Below, one piece after another: positions 8,294 through 16,731 of a stretch of DNA of 34,382 bases. The notes beneath the pieces are model-generated. The model searched no databases, was not told where the DNA came from, and was given only the letters and a program-made list of their open reading frames with translations. Origin of the DNA: an uncultured Acetobacteraceae bacterium (lineage in GTDB: Bacteria; Pseudomonadota; Alphaproteobacteria; Acetobacterales; Acetobacteraceae); NCBI GenBank assembly GCA_937873175.1, contig CALMVT010000396.1, positions 1,171-35,552 on the forward strand, written 5' to 3'. The first letter of the stretch is position 1; each line of letters opens with the position of its first letter. A program made the position numbers and the translations under genes.

Positions 8294-9501
8294 GCCGGCG
8301 CCATGGCGCAGCCGCCCGCCGCCAGCGGCCGGAAGGCGCGATCCCCGGGCGTGGAGGACACCAGGCGGAAGATGTCCCACGGACCCGTGCTGTCCGAGGG
8401 CGCCTTCACCTGGAACAGATGGGTGGGGCACAGGAACCGCCCGTCCGCCCGGATGCTGGCCGGGCCGAAGCAGTCGTCGTCGGTCGGCATGGCCTTCATC
8501 GCGGCGATGGCGGCCCGGCCGGAGGTGCGCGGGGCGCCGGCGGCGATGGCCTTCAGGTAATGGGTGACGGCGCTGTAGCAGGAAGCATGCAGGCTGCTCG
8601 GGTAGTTGTCGGGCGTCCGAGGCAGGAAGCGCCGGGTAAAGGCGCGGGTGCGGTCGTTCAGGTCCCAATAGAACGTTTCGGTCAAGAACAGGCCCTGGCC
8701 GGTTTGCAGCCCGACCGCCCTCATCTCGGTGATGAAGCCGAACATTGGCGCCACCGCCCGGCCGCCGTTCGACAGGCCGAACTCGGCCGCCTGCTTGACC
8801 GCGTTCTCCATGTCGCCGCCGGTGTTGCAGAACGCGACCACGTCGGCGCCGCTGGCCTGCGCCTGCAGCAGGAAGGAGGAGAAGTCCGTGGTGCCCGGGA
8901 AGGGGTAGGCGACCGATCCCAGCACCGTGCCGCCGCCTTCCCGCACCAGCGCGGCCACCTCCCGCTCCAGCGTGTGGCCGAACACGTAATCGGCGACGAC
9001 CAGGAAGAACGAGCGGCGCCCGGCCTGCAGCAGCGCGTCCCCGGTGGAATGCGCGTTGCCCCAGGTGTCCGGCGCCCAATGGACCTGGTTGGCGCTGCAC
9101 GACTTGCCCGAAAGGTCGGCCGACGCCGCGCCGCTGATCAGCAGGGCGCGGTCCTTCTCGATCGCCTGGGTGCGGACGGCAAGCGCAATGGCCGTGTTGT
9201 TCACGTCGGCCACCGCGCTGACGCCCTCACGGTCGAACCAGGCTCGTGCGATGGCGGCGCCGACATCAGGCTTCTGCTGGTGGTCGGCGGCCAGGATCTC
9301 GACGGCGAAGCCGTGCTGCTGCGGCCGGAAGTCCTCGACGGCCTGACGAGCCGCAAGCACGCTGGTCGGGCCGGAGTTGTCGCGATACTGGCCCGACAAG
9401 TCGGTGAGCACGCCGATCCGCAGCGGGGCCGCCGGCTGGGGGCGGGCGCCGAACGGCGAAAGGGCGGCGGTGGCAATCAGGCCGCGGCGGCTGAGCGGCA
9501 T
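8290..9501 (-). CDS. Liv-type ABC transporter substrate-binding protein (Peripla_BP_6)
   Basis: 403 residues. The N-terminus has a twin-arginine-like motif (SRRGLIATAAL) and then APLRIGVLTDLSGQYRDNSG, the characteristic opening of branched-chain amino-acid type binding proteins. The central part has VSAVADVNNTAIALAV, ALLISGAASADLSGK, FFLVVADYVFGHTLEREVAA and TTDFSSFLLQAQASGADVV. The second lobe holds TETFYWDLNDRTRAFTRRF. The family binds amino acids, amides, aromatic acids and other small carboxylates. No permease or ATPase is adjacent. It is coupled to the AidB-like gene downstream, which suggests a carboxylic acid that is activated and oxidised after uptake; this is inference. The ATG at 9501 is the natural start. 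Confidence 0.87.
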   Translation of the reverse strand: MPLSRRGLIATAALSPFGARPQPAAPLRIGVLTDLSGQYRDNSGPTSVLAARQAVEDFRPQQHGFAVEILAADHQQKPDVGAAIARAWFDREGVSAVADVNNTAIALAVRTQAIEKDRALLISGAASADLSGKSCSANQVHWAPDTWGNAHSTGDALLQAGRRSFFLVVADYVFGHTLEREVAALVREGGGTVLGSVAYPFPGTTDFSSFLLQAQASGADVVAFCNTGGDMENAVKQAAEFGLSNGGRAVAPMFGFITEMRAVGLQTGQGLFLTETFYWDLNDRTRAFTRRFLPRTPDNYPSSLHASCYSAVTHYLKAIAAGAPRTSGRAAIAAMKAMPTDDDCFGPASIRADGRFLCPTHLFQVKAPSDSTGPWDIFRLVSSTPGDRAFRPLAAGGCAMAPA

Positions 9502-9700
9502 GGCACGTCTCCATTACCCCTCTCGTCGCGGGGCGTTGCGGGAAGGGTGACATGGGTCGGCATGCCAGTCGAATCCTTGTCCTGGCGCCGGCAACCGTCG
9601 CTGGATCGGGCGTGCATGACACGGTGCTGAAGGGACGAAGGCGTGCCGACCCGTGCCGTGGGACTGGAACCTCCTCGCAAAACCCGGTAGCTCCGCCGGG

Positions 9701-10408
9701 ATGAAAGCCGTGAAGCCCTCATCGGCGGGGATGCTGGCCGTTGCCGCCGTGTTTTGCTGGCAACCGGCCCTCGCCCAAACAGCGCCCGGCCCGGTGACGG
9801 TTCTGCACCTGACCGCCACGGGAACGGTGCAGGCCGCTCCCGACCAACTCGTCGCGGTGCTCGTGGCGCAGAACACGTCCGCGTCGGTCGCGGACGCGCA
9901 ACGCCGGGTCAACGAGATGATGGCGGGCGGCATGCAGGTGGCCCACGCGGCGGCGGGGGTCGAGGCGCAGGCGACGGGCTACCAAACGATGCCGGTCGAT
10001 CCGCCGCGGTCCCGCTGGGAAGCCCGGCAAACCCTGGAGCTGCGCGCTTCGGACGGCCCGGCGCTGCTCGGCCTCGTGAACGCGCTGCAACGGATGGGGT
10101 TCGCCACGGCCGGCCTGGACTGGCAGGTGTCCGCCGCCCGGCGGCGCGCGGCAACGGACGAGGCGGCGGCCATCGCGCTCCGGACGCTGCAGGACCGGGC
10201 GGCGCAGTCGGCGCGGGTGCTCGGGCTGCAGGCCGACCACATCCGCGACGTGCGGCTGCAGGAACGGGGCGGCCGCCCGGTGATGCCGATGGTAGCGCTC
10301 GCCGAACGGGCCGCGGCGCCCCCGCCGCAAGCCACGGGCGCCCCGGAGGACCTGACCGTCGAGGCCGTCGGCGAGGTGGAGCTGGTACCGGCGCCCAAGG
10401 GTGGGTAG
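9701..10408 (+). CDS. SIMPL domain (DUF541) exported protein
   Basis: 235 residues from the ATG at 9701, chosen because it begins directly before a good signal peptide (MKAVKPSSAGMLAVAAVFCW, cleavage after ALAQ). A GTG at 9653 preceded by AAGGGACGAAGG would add 16 residues. The mature protein opens VTVLHLTATGTVQAAPDQLV, the typical first strand of SIMPL/DUF541 proteins, and continues with DAQRRVNEMM, GYQTMPVDPP and RSRWEARQTLELRASD. It ends in a conserved-looking DLTVEAVGEVELV strand. These periplasmic or outer-membrane-associated proteins have no firmly assigned reaction. Its stop lies only 16 bp from that of the convergent DUF4214 gene. Confidence 0.82.
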   Translation: MKAVKPSSAGMLAVAAVFCWQPALAQTAPGPVTVLHLTATGTVQAAPDQLVAVLVAQNTSASVADAQRRVNEMMAGGMQVAHAAAGVEAQATGYQTMPVDPPRSRWEARQTLELRASDGPALLGLVNALQRMGFATAGLDWQVSAARRRAATDEAAAIALRTLQDRAAQSARVLGLQADHIRDVRLQERGGRPVMPMVALAERAAAPPPQATGAPEDLTVEAVGEVELVPAPKGG

Positions 10409-10424
10409 GTCCGCCGATGTCTTG

Positions 10425-11903
10425 CTAGGCCCCGACCGGTCCGCTGATCACTGGAATGATCCCAAGGTGCGGCGACAGGTCGAGGTTGAAACCTGCCGCG
10501 TCCCGCGCGGCGGTCCGTTGGGCGAGGAGGTTGATATGCTCCTGGCTTTCGGAGAAGGAGACCAGCAGGTCCGCCCGGCTCAGCCCGGCGGCAAGGGCAC
10601 GGACATACAGCGCTTCCCCGGCCGCGTCGGGCGCACGCTGCAGGGTGTTCCGATACAAGCCGTCCACCAGCGCCTGGTTTGAAGGAAACGCGCCGTAGCG
10701 GTTGGCGAACTCGGGAGCGGCCAGGAAGGACAGCGCCACCTGCCGGAGCGTGGTGCCGTTGATCACGGCCGGGGTGAAGGTGTTGAAGCCCGCCGGGTCG
10801 GCGTCCCTGCCGAACGCGGTGTCGTAGATCCGGGCGACCTGCGCCTCGGCGCTGGCGGCATAGGCCACGTTCGGGTTGCTGTTCAGCCGGCCCCGCTCCT
10901 CGTCGCTGTCGGCGAAGGCGGCCAGGATGGCGCCGCGGCTGGCGCCCCGCGCCAGGGCGCCGTTGTAGAGCGCCACCCCCGCTGCGTCGCCCGCTCGGCC
11001 CAACACGTTCTGATACAAGGCGTTGACGTAATCCGCGTTGGACAACGCGCCGTAGCGGTTGGCGAACTCCGCCGAGACCACGAGGCGGTCGCCAAGCTGG
11101 GCCAAAGTCAGCCCGGTCCGTAGCGCCGCATAATGCTGGATCAGCCCGGCGCTGTCGGCGTTGCGGCCGAAGGCGGCGACATACAGCCGGGCAACCTGGT
11201 GCTCGCCCAGTTCCTGATCGGTCAGCGCCGCCACGCCGGCGTCGCGCAGCAGCGCGATGTCCAACGGCTGCAGCGTGCGTGCGCCCTGGGTGATGGTCGT
11301 CACGGCCCGCCCGCCGCCCACGGTCGTGGTGCCGGGGTCGTAGCTGACGAGCGGCACCGGCCCGCCATAGGCCGCCTGCGCGTTCGGGCCGTTGAACGTC
11401 GTCACGAAGGCCGGCCCACGGTCCACGAACACGACGCCGGCGTCGTAGATCGTGTTTGGGTTGTTAATCAGGACCGCGGCGCCGCCGCGATAAGCGACGT
11501 TGCTCTTGAGGGACTGGACTCCAAGCTGGTGGCCCAACTCCCGCTCGGTCGGCGCCAAAGCATTGGCCACGGCGCGGGAACCGTCGAGGTAGCCGGGATT
11601 GACGTAAAGCGTTCCGATGTCCGCCGGGCCGGCGCCGCGCCCGGTCAATCCGAACCCGAATGCAGACCCGTAGATGCTGCCGCCGGCCTGTGGCCGGACG
11701 ACCACGCCGTTGTTCTGGTTCGCGGAAAGGAACACGTCCGCCGGCTGGGTAAACGCCCGGAACGACACGGTAAGCGTGTAGCTGCCCGCGGTGTGATCGA
11801 AGTGCCGGGTCCATTCCTGGAACGCTTGGAGCACCACGTTGCGGAGCGGCGCCGGGTCGGAGGGGGGCGGATCGGCGAACTGGACGTTGAGCGTTGCGGC
11901 CAT
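10425..11903 (-). CDS. Secreted protein with N-terminal metalloprotease-like region and DUF4214 repeats
   Basis: 492 residues, no cleavable signal peptide, acidic and Asn/Ala/Gly-rich as in type I secretion substrates. Residues about 5-200 resemble the NF038122/metzincin-like front seen in some RTX proteins, but the zinc motif is degenerate: R121-E122-L-G-H125 in TERELGHQLG, where HExxH would be expected. Residues about 235-340 and 345-470 are two DUF4214 modules. Each carries the repeat core VARLYVAAFGRNADSAGL or VARIYDTAFGRDADPAGF, then LYQNVLGRAGDAAGVALY or LYRNTLQRAPDAAGEALY, and SAEFANRYGALSN or APEFANRYGAFPS. DUF4214 occurs in surface and S-layer-type proteins. The ATG at 11903 has GGAGCAG upstream. 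The RTX-like gene upstream on the same strand (110 bp away) may belong to the same unit. Confidence 0.82.
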   Translation of the reverse strand: MAATLNVQFADPPPSDPAPLRNVVLQAFQEWTRHFDHTAGSYTLTVSFRAFTQPADVFLSANQNNGVVVRPQAGGSIYGSAFGFGLTGRGAGPADIGTLYVNPGYLDGSRAVANALAPTERELGHQLGVQSLKSNVAYRGGAAVLINNPNTIYDAGVVFVDRGPAFVTTFNGPNAQAAYGGPVPLVSYDPGTTTVGGGRAVTTITQGARTLQPLDIALLRDAGVAALTDQELGEHQVARLYVAAFGRNADSAGLIQHYAALRTGLTLAQLGDRLVVSAEFANRYGALSNADYVNALYQNVLGRAGDAAGVALYNGALARGASRGAILAAFADSDEERGRLNSNPNVAYAASAEAQVARIYDTAFGRDADPAGFNTFTPAVINGTTLRQVALSFLAAPEFANRYGAFPSNQALVDGLYRNTLQRAPDAAGEALYVRALAAGLSRADLLVSFSESQEHINLLAQRTAARDAAGFNLDLSPHLGIIPVISGPVGA

Positions 11904-12013
11904 GACGGCTGCTCCGGATCTAAGGGGAATGCGTGGAAGCTGGGAAGGCGAGGGGTGGGCGCGTGGGTGAACTTTCCTGTCTCAACAGGGCACAGCCCAT
12001 CGTTATCCGCCGT

Positions 12014-13443
12014 TCAAGCACCGGGGTTGCTGACGTAGAGGTAGGACAAGCCGCCCGCGGTGCCCGTGCTCATCTGCAGGTGCGCCACCTGGTCGGCCGA
12101 CAGCCCGGCGAAGGTGACGCTGCTCACGGGGCCGCCCTGGGCGTTGGCGAGGCGCAGCGTGGCCCCTCGGGACCCCGCGGTGCCGTCCAGCGGGTCCATC
12201 GTTTCTGTGCCGCTGCCGGGCGACCAGCCCCAAACGGTCAGGGCATCGCCGGCGCCGAAGTTCACCAGCGTGTCCCAAACCTGGGCCGTCCCGCGCACGT
12301 CCAGGAAGAACGTGTCGTCGCCCGAGCCGCCCGTGAGGATGGCGCTGCCCGTGCCGCCGTCGAGCACGTTCCGGCCGCTGCTGGCCGCCAGCGCCTTGGT
12401 GCCGGCGCCGCCCTTGAGAAAGACGTTGGGCAGGCCCGCCGCCATGGCCACCGTGTCCGAGCCGGCATCCGGGTACTGCCATTGCAAATAATCGGGGCCG
12501 CCGGACGTCGCATCCATGGCGTGGCTGCCCGACGCGCCCGTGGTCTGGTCGGCAAAGGCAACGGTGGCCGCCGGCTGGGCCGTGGTCGTGACCAGGATGT
12601 TGTTGGCGCCGCTCAAGACCGCCTGGTAGGTGGCGCCCGGCGCCTGCGGCCCGGCGAGGGTCACGCTCTTGATGACGGTTCCGTTGTACGAGATCTGCAA
12701 CTGGTCGCCGTTGACCGCAGCCTGGAACGGTCCGGGCGGGTAGGGGGGAAGGGTAGGCAAGCCGAGCGGAGGCTTGAAGTTGCGGAAATCCAGCACGTCG
12801 CCGGCCCGGAAACCCTCGATCGTAGCGGACGAATCAACGCCCAGCACCACCGTCCCCGCGCCGTCGTCCATCTTGACGGAAACTGGCCCGATGGGGTTTG
12901 GGGGTTCAGGCCCGGGTAAGAGGAGTACAGCTTGGAAAGGTCCAGTGTGCCGGAGGCGACGTAGATTGCGCCCGCGCCGAAGAAAATGCCCTGGACCGCA
13001 AGGGTGCCGCCCGGCGCAACGTTGATGACGGCGTCAGACGCGAGGGTAACCTGATACGGCTCGAACGGCCTATGGCCGCCGCCGAGGAAGGCCGCCCCTG
13101 TCACGTCCAAGGACAAGTTCGTGTCAAGCGTGAGGTTGCCAAACCCGGCCAGGCTGGCGGGCTGCGATGCGTCGGGAAAGCCGAACAGCACGATGCCGCC
13201 GCCCACCCTGCTCCCCGCCGGGTAAGGTGCGCTCCCGAAGATGTTGGAGTTTGCCGCACGAAGGTCCAGCACGGCGGTCGGCCCGGCCAGGCTGATGGAC
13301 CCGACCTGCACCAAGCCGGTGATGGCGACATCCGCGCCCGCGCCGATCACCGCGTCATCCTGTATGCCGGGTACGCCTTCCGGCGACCAACCGGCCGCAT
13401 CGTCCCAGCGTCCTGCGCCGCCCACCCAGGTCTTCGCTGCCAC
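12014..13443 (-). pseudogene. RTX/hemolysin-like secreted protein, split by a single-base frameshift
   Basis: The first frame (GTG at 13443, or TTG at 13446; GGAG 8 bp before the GTG) gives KTWVGGAGRWDDAAGWSPEG, the WxGGxGxWxxAxxW motif common in bacterial adhesins. It runs to GTLDLSKLYSSYPGLNPQ and then turns into arginine-rich nonsense. A second frame continues naturally from GPVSVKMDDGAGTVVLGVDS, through TIEGFRAGDVLDF, to VLDGGTGSAILTGGSGDDTF, an RTX-like calcium-binding repeat, and ends at 12014. The total span lacks one base for a single frame of about 477 residues. The switch falls at about 12888-12905 in GGGGTTTGGGGG, a homopolymer pair. Either the gene is broken or one base was missed. 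The intact product would be exported, probably by type I secretion, next to the DUF4214 gene. Confidence 0.72.
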
Positions 13444-13547
13444 CAACCGCGCTCCGTTGCGAGATCGTTAGCCTAGATCAACATTCCTGGAGCTTAAAGG
13501 AAAATTTGCCGGGACAACGCCTCGGGCGGCGAATGGCGGGCGCCCCG

Positions 13548-14687
13548 TCAGCGCGCCGCGCCGCGCAGGCTGGCCGGCTGGCCCGGCAGTGGCACGGACC
13601 CGGCGTCAACCGGCTTCCCGCCTTCCATGCGGAACACCTGCAAGCTGCGGTCGGCGTAGTTGCCGACATAAAGCCATTGGCTGTCCTGGCTCCATGCGAC
13701 CCCCTCAGGAATGGCGCCCAGCGGCGCTTGCCCGGCAAGGGTCAGCGTTTGGCCGTCCACGCCGAACACCTGCAAAACGCCGCTCGAATGATAGCCCGGC
13801 GCCGCGTGGAACGCGGAGGAGCCGTTCAGCAGCGGTGCCGCGACCCACTTGCCATCCGGCGAGATCGCCAGTCCCTCCGGGCCTTGGCCCACGGTGGCGA
13901 AGCCCACCGCATGGGGACGCGCGGCGGCGGCGTCGATCACGCAAAGGGTGGTCGCGCTGTTATTCCCGTCAGTGGCGGTGTTGGCCGCGATCACCGTGCG
14001 GCCGTCCGGCGTCACGTCCAGGTTGTACACGCCGGGGCCGGTCGGGATATCGTTCGCCTTGTCATAGGTGACATTGGCGCCGTCGATGGAAAGCACGCCG
14101 ACCACGCCCGCCAGGTTCTCCGCCACGAAGGCACGCTTGCCGTCGGGCGCGATGGCCACCGCGGCCGCCTGCTCGTTGATCGGCACTTCGGCCACCTGGC
14201 GCACGGCCGTGCCCTCGATGCTCAGCACGGACACGCTTTTGCCCGCCCGGTTCGCGACCAGCGCCATCCGGCCATCGCGGCTGATGGACAAGCCTGAGGG
14301 CTGCCGCCCCACCGTGATGGTCTCCACCAGCCGGGCCGGCTGCGAGGAAAGGTCGAGCACGTGCAGGGTGTTGTCGGGGGAGGCCGTGAAGCTGCCGTCC
14401 TTTTCCGCCGTGACCATGGAACTGGCGACGAGGCCCAGCCGCCCGTCCGGCGTGATCTGCAGGTTGGTGGGCGGCCCGAACACGGAGTTCGGCAAGGCAA
14501 GCTGGCTCGAAACCTTGGGGTGCGCCGGGTCGGACACGTCCAGCACGGCCACCAGGTCCTGCCCGCCCGGGCCGTTGCGCACCCGCGCAGCTTCAAACGT
14601 GGTCTTGCCGTCGATGCCCAGCAGCATTTGGCTGGGCGCCGCGGCGGCCACCATCGGCAGGGCGGCAAGGAGCAGCAGCTTGCGCAT
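13548..14687 (-). CDS. Exported seven-bladed beta-propeller (YncE/lactonase-like) protein
   Basis: 379 residues from the ATG at 14687, preceded by GGAGGACACCACG. The signal peptide is MRKLLLLAALPMVAAAAP. The rest is a repeated blade pattern in which strands such as LVAVLDVSDPAHPKV, NTLHVLDLSSQPARLV, KSVSVLSIEGTAVRQV, GVVGVLSIDGANVTY and GVLQVFGVDGQTLTL alternate with turns of the type LQITPDGRLGLVAS, LSISRDGRMALVANR, VAIAPDGKRAFVAE and LDVTPDGRTVIAAN. This is the fold of YncE and of the PF10282 lactonase family. The sequence does not show lactonase residues I can assign, so a reaction is not claimed. It is divergent from the PhoD-like gene across 215 bp (14688-14902), which must hold both promoters; I saw no clear boxes there. 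Confidence 0.78.
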   Translation of the reverse strand: MRKLLLLAALPMVAAAAPSQMLLGIDGKTTFEAARVRNGPGGQDLVAVLDVSDPAHPKVSSQLALPNSVFGPPTNLQITPDGRLGLVASSMVTAEKDGSFTASPDNTLHVLDLSSQPARLVETITVGRQPSGLSISRDGRMALVANRAGKSVSVLSIEGTAVRQVAEVPINEQAAAVAIAPDGKRAFVAENLAGVVGVLSIDGANVTYDKANDIPTGPGVYNLDVTPDGRTVIAANTATDGNNSATTLCVIDAAAARPHAVGFATVGQGPEGLAISPDGKWVAAPLLNGSSAFHAAPGYHSSGVLQVFGVDGQTLTLAGQAPLGAIPEGVAWSQDSQWLYVGNYADRSLQVFRMEGGKPVDAGSVPLPGQPASLRGAAR

Positions 14688-14902
14688 CGTGGTGTCCTCC
14701 GGTCGCGGAAACCCACAATGGCCGGGTCCGAAGCGTTTGGAAATGCCGTGCCGCCCCCAAAGCAGCGTGGAGCGCCCGCGTGCAGATGTCATGAAAGCGC
14801 GATGGCACGGCGGCGGGCAGGTGCGCGATGATGCGCCCCGCTCGACAACGGCCTGAGCTGGCCATGCCGACAACCAAACGTCCCGCAAGTGGAGGCAGCA
14901 CC

Positions 14903-16486
14903 ATGACCCAGCACCGCACCACCCGCCGCGCCGTTCTCGCCACCCTTGGCGGCGGCATGGCCGCGCCCCGCCTTGTTTTTGGCCAGGGCACCGCGCCCGC
15001 CACGGTTGCGTCCGATGCCGCCCGGCCCCGCGCGGACTGGGGCGCCGCCGCGGGCGACGTCACCGCCGACCGCGCCATCCTGTGGAGCCGGGCCGACCGC
15101 ACCTCCCGCCTCCTGGTGGAATGGGCCACCGACGAGGGCTTCCGGAACGCGCGCCGGGTGCAAGGGCCTTTCGCCACGGAAGCGAGCGACTTCACCGCCC
15201 GCGTTGACCTGCGGGAGCTGCCCTCCGACACGGACATCTTCTACCGCGCGGCGTTCCAGGGACCCGACGCCGACCAGGCCGCCTCCGCCCCGGTGCTCGG
15301 CCGCTTCCGCACCGCGCCCGCGTCCCGGCGCGACGTGCGTTTCCTGTGGTCTGGGGACACCGCCGGGCAGGGCTGGGGCATTGACGAGGCGCGCGGCGGC
15401 TACCGCACCTATGACGCGATGCGGCGCGCGGGCGCCGATTTCTTCATCCACTGCGGCGACACGATCTATGCCGATGGCCCCATGAAGGAACAGGTCACGC
15501 TGCCGGATGGCAGCGCCTGGCGCAACCTGGTCATCCCAGAAGTGAGCAAGGTCGCGGAAACATTGGGAGAATTCCGCGGCCGCCACCGCTACAACCTGAT
15601 GGACGCCAACCTGCGCGCCTTTCACGCGGAGGTGCCGCAGCTTTGGCTGTGGGACGACCATGAGGTGACGAACAACTGGTCCGACAGCAAGGTGCTCGGC
15701 CCGGCCTATGGGGAAAAGCGCATCCAGGTGCTGCAAGCCCGCGCCGCCCGCGCCTTCCTGGACTACGCCCCGCTGCGTCCGCACGGCGCGGACGAGCTGG
15801 AGCGCATCTACCGCAAGGTGGGCTATGGCCCCCACTTGGACGTGTTCGCGCTGGACATGCGCAGCTACCGCGGCCCCAACTCATACAACCGGCAGGACGC
15901 GCCGGGGCCGGACACCGCCTTCATGGGGCCTCAGCAGGTGTCCTGGTTGCTTTCCGGCCTGCTGAACAGCCGCGCCACCTGGAAGGTGATCGCCGCCGAC
16001 ATGCCGATCGGCCTGCTGGTCCCCGACGGCACGGACCCGCAGGGCCGGCCGCAGTTCGAGGCCATCGCCAACGGCGACGGCCCGGTGCTCGGGCGCGAGC
16101 AGGAGATCGCCGGGCTGCTGTCCGCGATCAAGCACGCCGGGATACGCAACGTGGTCTGGCTGACCGCCGACGTGCACTACACCGCCGCGCACCGCTACGA
16201 CCCGGAGCGTGCCCAGTTCCGGGATTTCCACCCGTTCTGGGAGTTCGTCAGCGGCCCGCTCGCCGCCGGGACTTTCGGGCCGAACGCGCCGGACGACACG
16301 TTCGGGCTGGAGGTGGTGTGGCAAAAGGCGCCCGGGCCGGGCCGGGAAAACCTGTCGCCCGCCGAAGGCATGCAGTTCTTCGGCGAAGTGGCCATCGAGG
16401 GGCGCAGCGGCGCGATGACCGTGCTGCTGAAGGACGTGGCCGGGGCCACGCTGTGGCAGCGGAGCTTCGAGCCGGAGCGGGCCTGA
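14903..16486 (+). CDS. phoD: PhoD-type alkaline phosphatase/phosphodiesterase, Tat-exported
   Basis: 527 residues from the ATG at 14903, with GGAGG at 14891-14895. TTRRAVLATLGGG is a twin-arginine signal, ending near VFGQG. An N-terminal beta domain contains GDVTADRAILWSR, the usual PhoD_N segment. The metallophosphatase domain shows FLWSGDTAGQGWG, FFIHCGDTIYADGP and LWDDHEVTNNW as metal-binding loops. Further on come LDMRSYRGPNSYNR and WLTADVHYTAAHRY, with its late histidine, then FVSGPLAAGTF. Family members use Ca/Fe to release phosphate from phosphomonoesters or diesters in the periplasm, usually under phosphate limitation. No Pho box was recognised in the 215-bp divergent region. Confidence 0.9.
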   Translation: MTQHRTTRRAVLATLGGGMAAPRLVFGQGTAPATVASDAARPRADWGAAAGDVTADRAILWSRADRTSRLLVEWATDEGFRNARRVQGPFATEASDFTARVDLRELPSDTDIFYRAAFQGPDADQAASAPVLGRFRTAPASRRDVRFLWSGDTAGQGWGIDEARGGYRTYDAMRRAGADFFIHCGDTIYADGPMKEQVTLPDGSAWRNLVIPEVSKVAETLGEFRGRHRYNLMDANLRAFHAEVPQLWLWDDHEVTNNWSDSKVLGPAYGEKRIQVLQARAARAFLDYAPLRPHGADELERIYRKVGYGPHLDVFALDMRSYRGPNSYNRQDAPGPDTAFMGPQQVSWLLSGLLNSRATWKVIAADMPIGLLVPDGTDPQGRPQFEAIANGDGPVLGREQEIAGLLSAIKHAGIRNVVWLTADVHYTAAHRYDPERAQFRDFHPFWEFVSGPLAAGTFGPNAPDDTFGLEVVWQKAPGPGRENLSPAEGMQFFGEVAIEGRSGAMTVLLKDVAGATLWQRSFEPERA

Positions 16487-16531
16487 TACGGGCGGCACCG
16501 TTGATCGACCTGTGTGCGGTTGCTGATGGGT

Positions 16532-16571
16532 TGCACCCGTCCTACGCGACCCCTGCCATAGGATGGGTGCA
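16532..16571. repeat. REP-like inverted repeat between convergent genes
   Basis: TGCACCCGTCCTA (16532-16544) faces TAGGATGGGTGCA (16559-16571), with 12 of 13 positions complementary and the other a possible G-T pair, around a 14-base loop. With the flanking GATGGGT it resembles the GTAGGATGGGTGCAACCC-type palindromes scattered through many proteobacterial genomes. It lies 46 bp after the phosphatase stop and next to a decayed gene. It may also act as a bidirectional terminator, although there is no T-run. Confidence 0.6.
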
Positions 16572-16587
16572 CATCGGCGGACGACGA

Positions 16588-16731
16588 TCACTCAACGGAG
16601 CCGTCCGCATAAGCCCCGTGCCGGTTCAGGGCGCCGTCGCGACGCTTGGACACGAAGCCTTTCAGGTGCTCGGCGACCACGGGTGCCATGTCGTCGTGCA
16701 GCGCATGCTGTTCCGGTGTCAGATGCGGCGC
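16588..16731 (-). pseudogene. N-terminal remnant of a carboxymuconolactone decarboxylase family protein
   Basis: In a frame different from the gene upstream, the minus strand reads LTPEQHALHDDMAPVVAEHL followed by KGFVSKRRDGAL. This matches the standard opening of CMD-family proteins (LTPEQ..., then FKGF..KRDDGAL). The match stops after about 36 residues, where the family expects a G-P-W-N/P-F-N segment, and the frame ends at 16588. No start codon is left upstream, because the fragment overlaps the tail of the catalase-like gene. It is adjacent to the REP-like hairpin. I read it as a truncated leftover. The family fit is from memory of the motif, so confidence is moderate. Confidence 0.5.

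Noticed and set aside
8294-9100. Upstream extension of the acyl-CoA dehydrogenase frame
   Set aside because: This part is an arginine-rich shadow of the binding-protein gene. The ATG at 8293 overlapping that gene's stop is the natural start.
11133-12038. Long plus-strand open frame antisense to the DUF4214 gene
   Set aside because: Composition is Gly/Arg/Val-rich without domain motifs, and it mirrors a convincing minus-strand gene with DUF4214 repeats. High-GC shadow.
13548-14687. Beta-propeller protein as the missing apionolactonase of the sugar-acid pathway
   Set aside because: It is exported, lies over 9 kb from apnO, and shows no assignable lactonase residues. The fold alone is not evidence.
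14688-14902. Possible Pho box in the divergent region before the PhoD-like gene
   Set aside because: I could not find two direct repeats resembling CTGTCAT at the right spacing.
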